Assembly (NCBI RefSeq): GCF_010183535.1
Contig: NC_071329.1
Location: 12,896,001 to 12,960,000 of the forward strand
Origin: Caenorhabditis remanei
Lineage: Eukaryota; Nematoda; Chromadorea; Rhabditida; Rhabditidae
Direction of reading: 5' to 3'
Length of the DNA stretch: 64,000 nt
Shown here: positions 12,301 through 24,294 of the stretch, piece after piece
Layout: the number at the start of each line of letters is the position of its first letter
How positions within the stretch are numbered: position 1 is the stretch's first letter
Position numbers and translations under genes: made by a program
Notes under the pieces: model-generated
What the model saw: only the letters and a program-made list of their open reading frames with translations
Told to the model about the DNA's origin: nothing
Databases searched by the model: none

Positions 12301-13930
12301 CATCAAATCTCGGACGATTTTCTGAATCTCCATCGATTCCCTCGAGAGAGGATTCTTGACTTCCATTCGATGCGTTATCAGCCACTGAATCAATTTCTTC
12401 TTGTCCAACTGCTTCGACGACTTCTCGTTCTTCGAATTCGGCTACTTCGACAGACGTATCTTCTTCATGTTCGCCTTCGATTTCTTCAGCCACAGCTACA
12501 GTACTCTCAGATTCGTCGGCCACATCCTCTTGTTCAGGAACAGTTTCTGACTCGCTTGCTTCCATTTCTTGAACGTTTTCTTCTTTTTGTTCCTCAAGTG
12601 AAACAGATACAGTATCTTTTTGAACATCATTTTCAGTCTCGGTTGTCTTTGTAGAATCGCCCGTGTTGCCTTCTGTGGCTTCCAACTCTTTCTCCATTTC
12701 AATGTCGGCGTTTGATGAAGGTTCTTCTTTTTCAGCTTCAATATTCTCATTCTGATCACTTTCCGATTTTTTCTCTTCCACTTTTTCCAAAGACTCAGAA
12801 TTCTCGTTATCTTCTGCTTCCTTCTCTGATTCTTCACATTGCTCCGATACTGATGCCAATGTTTTCTTTTCGGCCACACTTTCAGGTTCAGACAAATAAT
12901 TCGAATTATCAGCAATGGATTCAGAGTTAGAAGATGAACTCATTGGAACTACATCTGGCGTTGAATCATTTTCCAAGTAGAACTCTTGAACAGCTGGGTC
13001 GTAATGTAAGTTACGAGTGTTCAAAGCGGCAGTCATGACTTCTTCCGAAAATTTATGAGCGAACTGAGAAAGAATTGATTCATCAGTCGACTCATCAATC
13101 GAATCACGACCACCTTCTTTTCTAGATGGAGCATGCCCATTTTGAATTACGGTTTCAGCGTCATTGCCTCCTTCATCAACTCCATTCAAATAATCAAGCA
13201 TAGATTCCATTTCAGTGTCAAGATCTAAATTATGATGAGTCAAACTGACGGCTTCAGAAGCAACTACTGGCATGGAACTACGAGCAGTCACATTCAGATT
13301 CGAGATTATTTGAGTTTCCGGAATCAAAGTATCCTAAAATTTAACATTTTTGAATTTTGCAAAGATTTTAGTACTTACTTCTTCGACTTCTGAAATTTCT
13401 TCAGGTTCTGGTTCTGAGCTGATTTCGACCTCTGGTTCAGAATCCATCTTCTGAGAATCCTCTACGTGAGTTGGCTTTTCTTTTACAACCACCACTGTGT
13501 TCTCTATTGATTTTTCGACGACAGGAATCGATTCTGTGAGTTTTCCATTTGTTGACGGAGGAGATATATTCTCTTTTTTAGTTTCAGGCACAGTCGTTTC
13601 ATTCCGAAATATTGGTTTTGATTGAAATGTGTTTGGAAGAAGAGACGAATCAATGTTTACGTGCCCCTGAAGTTAATATTGAAATTATTTACAAAGAATT
13701 TATAAATAAACAAAACAAACCTCCATATGTGTATTCATATCTTCACTCATGACATATTTTGACACTGTCACCACGCTTCGTGTCATTTGTTTTTGTTGAG
13801 TACCACGAGGTTGCATAGCAATCGAAGTTGGTGGTAGAAGTGGTGGAGCTGACTGAATTGTTCGAGTTTTCCGAATCAAATCGGATTCCATTTGGTTGAG
13901 AAGGTCATCCATATCGGGTGACTCCTCCAT
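9373..13930 (-). CDS. aka-1: FYVE/SARA-type A-kinase anchor protein AKA-1
   Basis: Fourteen exons with consistent phases: 13930-13721, 13666-13379, 13333-12302, 12256-12093, 12042-11574, 11527-11296, 11244-10744, 10698-10508, 10458-10311, 10264-10005, 9952-9804, 9756-9679, 9629-9521, 9471-9373. They encode 1309 residues. The N-terminal roughly 510 residues are acidic and low complexity (Glu/Ser/Val-rich). A FYVE zinc finger spans about 549-612, with WIPD, paired CxxC motifs and the PI3P-binding core RRHHCRACG. After a Ser/Glu-rich linker, the C-terminal 500 or so residues match the SARA/endofin C-terminal domain. In C. elegans AKA-1 is an RI-binding PKA anchor with a FYVE finger; endosomal localisation follows from the finger. 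The start lies one base inside a TTTAG acceptor, suggesting SL trans-splicing. It is divergent from the ubc-6 homologue. Confidence 0.9.
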
Positions 13931-14369
13931 TCTAAATACAACAAAAATCAATGTTTTTTGAAATAATTATAGAGAAGAAAAGATTAAAAAACACGCGAAC
14001 AATGAGTCACACGTTGAAAAAGTGAATCAATTTTGTTCTTGAAAAATCAATAAATGACTAACTCCAAAAGGAATCAACTTGGAAACGGAGAGAATACAAG
14101 TGGCTTCTGCTAAATCGCAAACATTAAATTGTCTAGTCACTACCTTTACGACAAGGAAGTCTTATAAACAAAACGGGAGAAACCCGCAGTGATGAATGAT
14201 CGGATGTCCGCAGTTGGTCGTCACGGTGTTTGATGAAATGTGTGCATTCTGACGTGACGGTGTACATTATTTTCAGCTGACGTTGGCTTCGCTTCACTTC
14301 ATTGCTTCTCCTTTCGACGTCGATTTCGTTGCTATCTGAGTTGAAGCACGTGCTCCAAATTGTGGAAAA
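13931..14369. promoter_or_regulatory. Probable bidirectional promoter, aka-1/ubc-6
   Basis: The two genes start head to head 439 bp apart, so their promoters must lie in or overlap this interval. The aka-1 side carries a TTTAG trans-splice-like acceptor immediately before its ATG. The open frame crossing this interval on the minus strand is not supported by splicing. No specific factor site is claimed. Confidence 0.55.
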
Positions 14370-15986
14370 ATGACTGAACAATACAATACAAAAAATGCCG
14401 GTGAGTATTATCGATTTCATTAGTAAATGAATTGTAAATTTGAAGCAAATTGTGTTCTTACTCTTGTTTTCCCGGTTAAAACATGTTTTAACAAAATATT
14501 TATCTAAAAATTGTTGTAATAAAAATATTTTTGTGAATAATTATATATTTTCAGGAGTCCGACGATTGATGCAAGAGGCGAAAGAGCTGCGACAGGCCAC
14601 CGAAATGTACCATGCTCAGCCAATGGAAGACAATCTATTCGAGTGGCATTTCACCATTCGAGGAACCATTGGAACTGATTTTGAAGGCGGAATTTATCAC
14701 GGAAGGATAATATTCCCGGCTGATTATCCAATGAAACCACCAAATTTGATTCTTCTAACAGTATGTTTAAAAAAATTTTGTTTTGGGTTAAACAACAATT
14801 TTTCCAGCCAAATGGTCGCTTCGAGCTCAACAAAAAGATCTGTCTCTCGATCTCTGGTTATCATCCGGAGACATGGCTGCCATCATGGAGCAGTAAGCAT
14901 TCTTTCTTGCCACAAAATATTTTTAAAATTTCAATTTTCAGTTCGCACAGCTCTTCTTGCATTGATTGGTTTTCTGCCATCAACTCCAGGAGGTGCACTC
15001 GGAAGTTTGGATTACCCACCAAAGGAAAGGAAACGTCTGGCGAAATTGTGAGTTTTGAGACCGTACAAATCGGGAAGAACGCTTTTTTTTGAAAATTTCA
15101 GTGCCGGAAATGAAAGAAACTGCCTTTTGAAGATGTATTGTGTAATTATTTTCACTTTTAATTTTGCCTTCACATGGTTTTAATAACAACTCTGAATTTC
15201 ACTCAATATAACGTAGTGTCGGAAATTTTTCGTAAAATCAGTCCAAAACCATGAAAACACACCATTAATTAGCTAAATAACTGAGTTGAACAGAAAATTA
15301 TTGACTTTTCTTTCCTTTCAAACACCGAAACTTGCAAAAAAGCGTTCTTCCCTATTCGTTTTTTTCCCGATCCGTTTCATTCCCGATTAGGACGTTCTTC
15401 CCGATATGTACGGTGAATTTCAACATTGCAATTTTCAGGAGCGGTGACTGGAAATGCAAAGAGTGCGGATGCGTTATGAAGGATGCTCTCCTACCAATCA
15501 CAGAAGATGGTCAATTAAAAGAAACTGAAGAGGCGAAGAAACTTGCCGCACAACTCAAATTCCAAGATGAATCGGTTGTGAAGAAGGAAATCGCCGACGC
15601 CAATGGAAGTGCTTCGGAAGAAATTCAATCGAGCGAGACGACGCAACCAGAAACTTCTGAAGTAACGAACGATTCATCTGAAAGCGACGAATCATCAGAA
15701 GATTCTTCGGGAGAAGAAACTGAAGCCGAGCAGCCTGTTGATCCAGAACCTGCCATCAGAGGTTAATTTTAATCAATTTATTTTAAAACATAAAATTATT
15801 TCAGATCCTTCACCGACACCACTGTTCCAACAACCAGCACGCCAACTCGCATCTCGAAGCTTCGACTACTCACTTCTAATTAAAATCCCACTTGCTCTCA
15901 TTTGTTTAGCCGTATTTATGACACTCGTAGCTCGCCGTATTCTTGTCGAAAGCGGCAATTCTTTCAAAGAAGGCCCTGAACTGTAG
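14370..15986 (+). CDS. ubc-6: Tail-anchored ubiquitin-conjugating enzyme E2 (UBE2J type)
   Basis: Six exons: 14370-14400, 14555-14760, 14808-14892, 14942-15047, 15439-15761, 15805-15986, encoding 310 residues. The UBC fold occupies about residues 8-165. It has the UBC6-class features RIIFPADYPMKPP, an active-site Cys at about residue 91 in LNKKICLSISGYHPETW, and LPSTPGGALGSLDYP. A Cys-containing KCKECGCVMKDALLP segment follows, typical of UBE2J. An acidic Ser/Glu linker leads to a single C-terminal membrane segment (IKIPLALICLAVFMTLVARR), predicting a tail-anchored ER protein facing the cytosol and acting in ER-associated degradation. The 391-bp intron before exon 5 holds another AG-preceded stretch near 15102 that would give a truncated product if used. 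The gene is convergent with cah-2. Confidence 0.92.
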
Positions 15987-16405
15987 ATACTTGCCCGTTG
16001 TATTTTCCGCTCATTTCCCCTCCCCGTTCCTCTAGAATTAACTTCCGTGCAATCACTTGCCAGTGAACTATTGGCTCTCTCCATTTCAGTCATTTGTCGA
16101 TTAGTCTCTTAAACAAAACGGTTTGTAGTCAAAAAATGACTGTACACTGTGATTCAAATTGTTTAATTTTATTACAGTAGTTTAATAAATACTCTAACAC
16201 CTTATTAAGTTTGTCAAACAATCTTTGAGAATTCTCGTTAATACTTTATTCATATCGTAGCCCGTAATATTAGAATCAAAAGTCATTAAATACAGAAATA
16301 CACAGAGAGAACATGCAATTAATAAGTGAGTCCTTGGGAGCAAAAGTGAGCAAAACGAAGACAATATTTTTAATTTAAAAAAAGAAAAACAAGAGTAAAT
16401 TATGA

Positions 16406-19400
16406 TCAAAATGATCGAATCTTTGAAATCTCATCGGGTCGAATGTTATCGATTTCGAACACTTCAGATTTTGGAATATATCTTCGAGCGACCTGTAACA
16501 ATTGGATTCGAAGCGAAACTTTTTTGTGTCAACTCACTGAATCATTTCTTTTATTTCTTCCAGGATTCGCTCGATATCCCATTTCCACGTATATATTTGA
16601 TGGACAACTTGAAGAAGAAGAAGATGATGATGATGATGAATCCTGATATAAAAATATAGATTTCATGAACATTCAGAGAGAAATTACCTTTGATCCAACA
16701 TTAATATTCGTTCTCAGCAGTCGTCCATTTAAAGATTTCAATGGACGATAAGCAGGTGTCATGAATGAAGGTTCGGGTTGTTTTGTTTCAGTTTTCTGCA
16801 GTTCATTCCAGATTTGAAGCTGAAAATAAAATGACGCTTGAGAATCGAGATATCACAACTCACATCATCATTAGTAATGTAAATTGGATTATTGAGAATA
16901 ACCCATGTGACAGTTTCATGACATCCTGGATATGTCAGTGAGCCTTCATATGTCACATAATGAGAAGTTTTTGGAAGAAGAGCAGATGGTTGGAAGTCGG
17001 TTAGATTTGTTGATTGGCCTGAAAACTTCGAAAAATATATATTTTTTTAAAAACGAGCGATTAAAATCGTGAACTTTTGTCTTATCTTTCTAGAGATCTA
17101 GAGCAAAGATCAAAACAACTGATAAGCGTCCATATATAAGCTCCTCTGAATCCATCAGAATCCATATCGATCCATCAATCGACTCAAACCCAGCCATGGC
17201 CCAATCCGTTCCACCAGGAGACATCCAAACCCAACCCAACGCCAAGATCGTTTTCAATGCGCCGTACGATGACAAGCACACCTACCACATCAAGGTGATC
17301 AACTCATCGGCTCGTCGTATTGGATACGGTATCAAGACAACCAACATGAAACGTCTCGGAGTCGATCCACCATGTGGAGTTCTCGACCCAAAGGAGGCTG
17401 TCCTTCTTGCCGTTTCATGCGATGCTTTCGCTTTCGGACAAGAGGTAACTAGAAGACTCTATGAGAATTCGGAATTCTAATTCTCCGTTATTTCAGGATA
17501 CCAACAACGACCGTATCACTATTGAATGGACCAACACTCCAGATGGAGCTGCCAAGCAATTCCGTCGTGAATGGTTCCAGGGAGATGGTATGGTTCGTCG
17601 TAAGAACCTCCCAATTGAGTACAATCCATAAGATTGTTTCCAAAGTTTTAGAGAATAAAGATTTTTTCTTTAATTTTTTGTTATATTTTGTTAAAATTCC
17701 AGAAATGCTCTATTTCTTAGATTTTTTGTCCAATTCAAGTAGAAAAAGCACTCACCTTTGTAAGTTATGCTTTGCGAAGCTACCGTCAACCTCCTCAATT
17801 CTACAGCTGTCGTTTTCCCAATCTGAATATGACTGACGTGTTTTTTCTTTTCTTCCCCTGTTCAACCTACATCAACAATAACAGAAACAGCCAGAAGACC
17901 TCTTGGAGATGTCTGTGCTATACTAAAGTTTGGATATAATGCACTGTTGTATGCAAGTAGCTGAATCTCTGCTGGAAATCTGACTCGATCCACTGTGTGT
18001 TCGGATCCTTTCTCCCCTTCATCTGCTCTGCCGAAGTGAACACTTATCTGGAATTTCAGATTTTTAAACTGAAAATCTATGCAAAATCTTTCACTTTGAT
18101 ACCTGATGAAGTTTATATCGATAGGGCATTGTTGGTCCACCCGTGATATTAATTGTTGGTTTATTCGGAAGATCTTTAATTGTTACAATTGGAAGTTGAC
18201 CCGTGTTTTCGAATACTGCTTCCACCTGAAATGAGAGAAATTAATCCGGAAGTTTTGAATGAGAAAACCACTTACAATGTTGCCTTCAATGTTAATCGGC
18301 ATTAGATGTGGATCATAAAGAAGTTGTGATGGATCTATATTCACTGGTGATTGCATCTGCCCTGCTGTGCACATTCTCCAGTCACCATGGAGGAGTCCCC
18401 AGAAGTCGGGACCTGGAAACAGAAAGGGTTAGGAAATAATAAAAGAATTTTCGTATTCATTTGCTTTTTGAAATTGAATGGTCTCCAATCATCTACACTT
18501 ACCTATTACACACGGATATATACAGGCTGTCAAGAGCCATGGTATCATAATAATATTCTGCGGAATCTTCTGTAAAAGAAGGCAAGGTGTGTCAAAAGTG
18601 AAGACAAAAAGAAGAAAAAGAAGAAAAGTGAAAACGAGAGAAAGAGCATTAAAAAGTTGCCAGTGACAACTGACACAGTACTTGTTCGTCTCAGAATTAT
18701 TTACGAGTTTCGTCGGCTAATTGGTGTCGAAAACGGCAAAATGTACATGGGAAAGTAGACGGAAGAAGCAAGAGGGCACGACTAAAAAACGAGAAGAAGA
18801 AGATTGATTGAGTGCACTTTTTGAGGTGGCAACGACTGGTAAGAAGACGAAAAAGAAGATGAAACACTCAGATTGGCATGGAAGGAGTACACCTTTAAAA
18901 CGTGTTCTTTTCCGGAAACGACGACGAGAGAGATTCTCGGAGAGGAGAAGAGGACATTGAACATTTTGCATATTTGAAGAAGAAGAATCAGTAGTAAAGA
19001 AGGAGAAGAAGGGGGGAATATTGAGACAATTGAGAAGAGAAACGGAAATCTTGACACAAAATTAGAAAACAAGTAGTTAGAAAAATTGAGTTTTTGGTCA
19101 CTGGAATTGTATTTGGAATCTTTGTGACGTTGTTGGAATTCTAAAGATCAAGAAGACTTTGTGATCTAGAGAATTATAAAGAAGGTGGATTCTAATTGAA
19201 AAGTTGGTAGAAATCAGAATTTTTTGACAAACTGAGATCGCTTTACTTGTGAAGACCCGGTCTAGTATCAGCTAGTAATCCTGTGACAATTTTCTTGCGT
19301 ATGAAACGTAGTCGAATCTTTTTAAAAAAAGCAGTTCTAATTTTTTGACTGCAAATTAATCCCACGAGGTGTTCAATCAAAACACGAAAAACTAGGGATT

Positions 19401-21024
19401 CCGTAAACAAAGAATTTTCCCAAAAGAAGTCAGAACCTAGAACTATACGTCTTCTATTCTGTGCATTCGGAAGGGGGCAAGAAGTTTTCAGAAAAATAGG
19501 GAATGAATAAGAGGGGAAAAATAGAATAAAATCAAGAGACTTCGACTGATGGAACCAATTATTCGAGTATTATATACAAGTGAATCTTCTCTCGAAATGC
19601 ACGTTTTCCTATTTTTTTTATATTGTTGCGAACAAAACGACTGACTAACTTCTTCGGGGAATACAACTGGGAGGGCCGAATTGGTTAGAAATTAGATTGT
19701 GGGCCAAAACATTTATTCTGGCGGAGACTCCATCCGATTAGAAGAAGGCGTTGGGTAGCCCCCGTTTCTGCTATTCTATACTCAGGTATTCCCAGGAAAC
19801 CGAGACGATTTATTAGGGTAAAAGCACTATTTGATACGTTTAGAGTGCTTTTTGTTGGGGCGTTGACTCTGAGAAAAGTGGTCAAGAAATGCATGGGAAT
19901 GTGGAAAAAACACAAGGAATGGATAAGGCAATGACTGAGAATGTTGCCGTTTTGATACTCTTGAAGGCGGAGGTGCGAGTAGGCGCAGAGCTCGTGAGTC
20001 CCCCCACTTTCTATGGACAAATCGTGGGAATATTTTGGCCAGTAAATTGATGAATAATTCTTCTGATTTCGGGAGGGATCATCATGATGAAATAGTGGGA
20101 AGAAAGTGGAGAATTAGAGAATAAAGGTTCGAAGAAATCTTTGAATGTCCGAAGAAGGACTAAGCACTCGTTCATTTAGAATTTGAGAGTAAGGCTGGCA
20201 AAAAGTGTTTTAGGGGGTTTATTTTGAAGGAAAAAATAAGGAAAAATCAGGAAGAGTTATGTTGCCTTCTAGACAATTGATGATGACTTTTTCGATTGTT
20301 TTGAGAAAAAGAAGATGACAGTAAGGGCATTCCATTTCAATGTGAATTTCATAAAAACTCGAGAAAACTATTTTCAAAAAACTGAAATATACCACAGCCC
20401 GGGCCAGCCCAGCCCGGCCTGATTTTTTGACAAGTGCCAAAAAATGATTGCAAAAAACATCGGACTCACTAACGAAAACCTAATAAACTACAAAAAAAAG
20501 ATTCGAGAATCTAATTATTCCAGAATAAAAGTCAACATTTTCTGAAAACATTTTCAACGAGAGGCTTCTTATAGCTATATTTACTCTGATCCAGAAAGAG
20601 AAAGATCTTCTGAAACAGAAATGTCAAAAACAACGGAAAAAGAGAATCTATAACTCTTTTTCCTGCAAAAAAGTAACGAACACCGTCTGTCGTCTCTCAC
20701 TCTTTCTCTCTCTTCTCAGACTATCGTGATCGGAAAAAAGGAGAGATTCTGGAAAATAAGTGACAAAAAAGACATGCGTAAAGTGAATTCTCGCCGCGCG
20801 GTTGAGACGGAAATTCGAATTTTGTGAGCCAAAAAAGGAGGGAGTGAGACCTCAATTGTGTTTTTATGTATCAGTATTTTTTCTTTTTTCTTCAAATATT
20901 CCTTATAGTGAGAAAAACACTTACCTCCAAATAAGTCATTGTCGAATGTCCAGGGGTACTGTACTCCGTCGATAACTGTCAGAATTTCGGTTGTGATGTA
21001 GAGGAATAACAGTTTTTTGCGCAT
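16406..21024 (-). CDS. cah-2: Carbonic anhydrase-related protein (CA-X/XI type), acatalytic
   Basis: Eight exons: 21024-20925, 18412-18276, 18225-18103, 18047-17867, 17018-16864, 16819-16688, 16642-16538, 16492-16406, encoding 339 residues. Exon 1 gives a signal-peptide-like N-terminus ([15 protein letters not shown]) followed by [11 protein letters not shown]. The anhydrase domain follows ([61 protein letters not shown]). Compared with the CA-II zinc triad, the first His (HFH) is Ser and the His-119 position is Gln; only one His remains. The family is catalytically dead; vertebrate CA-X/XI are secreted and synaptic, binding neurexins. The C-terminus has a run of 11 nearly consecutive serines. 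The first intron is 2.5 kb, and an MSP gene is nested in the fourth. The start sits one base inside a TTTCAG acceptor. Confidence 0.88.
17121..17140 (+). promoter_or_regulatory. MSP core promoter: GATA site and TATA box
   Basis: TGATAA (GATA core at 17121) is followed by TATATAAG at 17133-17140, about 60 bp before the MSP start codon. Sperm-gene promoters of this family are known to depend on GATA sites bound by ELT-1. The same arrangement occurs before the second MSP copy (GATA at 44683, TATATAAG about 44695). Confidence 0.65.
17196..17631 (+). CDS. Major sperm protein, copy 1 (nested in cah-2 intron)
   Basis: Two exons, 17196-17444 and 17497-17631, with a 52-bp intron give 127 residues, the standard MSP length. 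It begins [20 protein letters not shown] and ends NLPIEYNP, with the immunoglobulin-like MSP fold throughout ([25 protein letters not shown]). MSP is the actin-independent motility cytoskeleton of nematode sperm and, when released, an oocyte-maturation signal. The gene lies wholly inside the 848-bp cah-2 intron (17019-17866) on the opposite strand, with its own GATA/TATA promoter and AATAAA near 17654. It is nearly identical, intron and flanks included, to the copy at 44758-45193. Confidence 0.96.
18503..18548 (-). other. Candidate alternative first exon of cah-2
   Basis: On the minus strand a TTTTACAG acceptor (18570-18577) precedes an ATG at 18548. A short hydrophobic frame, [15 protein letters not shown], ends in a strong GTAAGT donor at 18502. 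It leaves one base, exactly the phase needed by the 18412-18276 exon. Including it after the 20925 exon would shift the frame, so it can only be an alternative start, probably SL trans-spliced. It would replace the N-terminus with a different signal peptide. Confidence 0.5.
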
Positions 21025-23002
21025 TCTGAAAGAAAAAAAGACGAAGTTTTTGGATTCGGAAGGTGAAGGAAGTGCAAGAAAGAGTAAAAATAAAATAAGG
21101 AAGAGAATATAAATCATCGAAGAGAAGGTTGCCAAGAGAATAGGAACTGCTTCCAAATTTTGATAGGTCAAGATCGAAACACCAAAAAAAGTTGGGTCAA
21201 GCTGGTCACTTGCACTTCTTCGGATATCCAATAACCATAAAATTTACGAGTTACTCACTTGGGGAAGACGGACCCCTACGCCTTCACATTAATCCGACAT
21301 TTCTCATTTTCGCGTGCATGAAGAAAAAAGAATGGTGGAAAAGGGAAAGACGACGGTTGGAAAGTTGGAAAAAAGTACCAAAAAGGGCTCAAGTGAAAAA
21401 AAGCTTTAGAAAATGCTCCTTTTTCGGAGAAGGAAGATATTCAATACATTGAAAAGATGATGATGAAAAACGAAAACGAAGACAGTTTCTCACGCGTCGC
21501 TTTCTAATTGGGTTTCTTGAGGCAATAAAGGGAAAGAAGAAGAAGAAGAAGAAGTGGAAAAGATGTGCTGATGAGATTGGATGACCTTTGTGGCCATCAG
21601 ATGAGCATCCATATATGGGTTAGCAGTAATAGAAAAAGAAGAAGACGTAGTAAAAGAAGAAGAAGACGTGAGAAAGTTTTTAGGATGGGAAGAAGAAGAA
21701 GGAAAATATGATAAACTGAAGATGAAGACACGGGCGGTTGATATGATAAATATGAGGGAGAAGGGGGCTCAGAGGAACTATGAAAATACGAGAAGATGAA
21801 TAATGAATAAGTTTCAAAAATAAACAGGTTCATGTTCCACAAGAAGGGGAAAAACAAAAGAATTTTAAAACATGTTTTTTCTAAGTTTAGTCCGAAATCT
21901 TGGATTTTTACTGTTACGAATGGTTTAGAATCTACCGGTTGATTCTTTGCTCTGATAAAGTAGCCTTAAAGAGAACTCTAGATCTTATTAAATCATAAAC
22001 CAACTCCAAATGATACTTGAGACATTTAATGAAAACAACTACTGACTTCTTATAGGTAAGCCCAATAACATATACCAGCTACCAAACCACCTATCAAATT
22101 TCTCTCAAAGAAGAAATAGGTCGGGTCGAACTACTTTGGTTCTCCGGAAATGCTCTCAAATTGCAAAGTGCAAACACATGTCACAATTTGCTTAGAGGGG
22201 AAGATTGAATTAGATAAGAGATAGAGGTGGTAATTCGAAAAGTCATATCTAACTGGATGGGGGACCCTTTCCAGGACACCCTTTGGCACATCATTTACAA
22301 TTCTAAAAAGGGAAACGACACTTCCGTTTCTTCTTCGTCTCTTCCTCCTACTCCAAATGTTAATTTCCCCATTTCTGAATACCTTTAATGCTCATCCGTT
22401 CTTCTTCTTCTTCTCTCATTCACCTTCCATAATTTCGGAATATGTTAATAGAGAAATCCAAAAAAGAGTGATCAGAAAAAGGGATGGAAAAATAAAAAGA
22501 GAGAAGATTCTTCTTCGAGCACTCATCCTTCGCCCACCCTCTAAAAATCGCTGTCCAGCTCTTTCTAATCTGTTTTCAATGACCTCCTCAAGCCGTCTTT
22601 TGTGTTGGATTATCGAAAAAAAGTGCGTTAAACGGGGGGAGTCCAGACAAGGCGAAACACAAGAATTCAATATTCCAGTACTCTCAAAACAAAAACTTTT
22701 TCCGCCCCGTGCCTTGAAGCTGTTAGATTGGTAATTGGATTGGTGGCCAGAGGGTGTCAAAAAAGACGTGGCAAAGTGTTATTGCTCTACTTGCAAGAAA
22801 GAAAAAAGCAATAAATAAAGAGAATCAATGGCTTCTTGTCTTTTTTTTCAAGAGAGAAGGAAACTAATGTAATGTGACAATTTTATATTCTTTATCTACG
22901 TCTCTCCACCCAAATGAAAAGTTCAATTCTAGAAGTGCCGTCTTCTCATTCTTCATCATCTGAAAACTCTATAATAGACATTTTTATATTATCAGTCTCT
23001 TA
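21025..23002. other. Intergenic region upstream of cah-2
   Basis: No gene recognised. GAAGAAG tracts occur near 21537-21553 and 21636-21700. Open frames here are low complexity or overlap the membrane-protein gene to the right. It presumably contains the cah-2 promoter. Confidence 0.5.
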
Positions 23003-24294
23003 CTATTTCACAGATGGACCTGCTTCCATATCGACATTCTTCAGCTCTTTACCCGAAATTTTAACGAATTCCGTTGGCAATTTTGGTGTTTTAAAACATC
23101 TTGTGTATCGACCCCTTGCTCTTCTATCGTCTACTCGCGTGAATTGAGAGTGATCTCGAATTCTGGAATTTCAGAATTATTCGCTTACTGAACCTAAGGC
23201 TCACCGTTGACAAATCTTATACAAAAAGAAGTTTGTTCCACCGAAAGCAACAATACAGACAGCCAATCCAATTGAAAGAAAAGTCACAGCACGTTCCGAA
23301 TTCTCTTGATCTTGTTTCATTTCATGTGGATATGTTTTGTAATCCGGATCTGTTTCATGTGTCCCATCTTCATATGGCTCTTTTTCTGGTATGTGAAGTT
23401 TTGTCACCGTATGATCTTGAATTGTTCCCCAATCACTGTCTTTTCTTAGGGCTGGATCATTAGTGAGAGCATCTGCAAGAGGCGGTGCACGATGGACTGT
23501 TGTTATGTAGTTGTAGAGATAGAACGGAGGATTCAACTCTTCTGAATTATAATTTTGTAGCTAAACGTTTCACTCGGAAATGGTCTGAACAAACCTTGAT
23601 TAACAGTATCCGAAAACCATACGAAACATCTCAAATTGTCACGAAAACTCTTCTTCTCATTTTTGTTTATTGTCACATTTAGACCATGCTCCTTTATCAT
23701 TTTCTTAGCGTCTGCAAACGCCCCAGGTAATCGCCGTGTAGCCGGTGGTGATTCGTGAGAGAATCTTGCAAACATTAACTGAAAATCTAGTTAGACTTTG
23801 GTTACAAATAAGTATTTCCTACCGGCCAATATTGTGGAGAATTGCAGTAAGTGTTGTTACAGACACAAAATATCCAATCGTGCTGGTAATAACATCGGCT
23901 CTTCTTCAATGATTCTGGTACTTCTACTTTCATTGTTCCAGCTTTAATTTGACCTTTGAAGTGATTTGAGCAATCTGATATCCTAGTAACTGTTAACTTT
24001 TCTGGCATCGTTGATGAATGAAAACTCATGAAACAGTAGGCGTCGTCTTTTACTTTTTTCTAGAAAAAAGTCTCCGTAGATAAAAAAAATCAATTGAAAC
24101 TCATTACATATTTCATTGGTTGCAATGATCCATAGGTTTTATTATTTGTATCAAAAAGGGTAAGAGGGTCGAAATCGGCATGAGCACAATATTTGGAACA
24201 CAATCTAGTAACCAGGATATATTAATAGAATTAAAAAAGGAACTTACATAGATGAGAAACAAATGAAAAGTGTCTGAAAGGTGATGAATCTCAT
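23003..24294 (-). CDS. Single-pass membrane protein with Ly6/ET-like Cys-rich ectodomain
   Basis: Six exons: 24294-24248, 24204-24108, 24059-23823, 23778-23595, 23541-23205, 23162-23003, encoding 353 residues. The order is a signal peptide (MRFITFQTLFICFSS); a Cys-rich ectodomain of about 110 residues ending in CVCNNTYCNSP, the closing pattern of three-finger or nematode ET-module domains; a juxtamembrane region; and one membrane segment (AVTFLSIGLAVCIVAFGGTNFFLY). A basic cytoplasmic tail of about 57 residues follows. The last exon was preferred over the in-frame stop at 23201 because the GTGAGC donor, a TTCCAG acceptor and phase all fit and give a 53-codon open exon. No kinase domain is present, so it is not a complete TGF-beta receptor. 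A role at the cell surface is inferred; ligand unknown. Confidence 0.75.

Noticed and set aside
20395..20420. GC-rich GGCC/CCCGGG cluster considered as a transposon end
   Set aside because: No matching inverted end or flanking duplication was found within a few kilobases. It only resembles the GC-rich terminal region of the element at 32759.
23201..23204. In-frame TGA as the stop of the membrane-protein gene
   Set aside because: It overlaps a GTGAGC donor. Splicing to 23162 opens a further 53-codon exon in phase.
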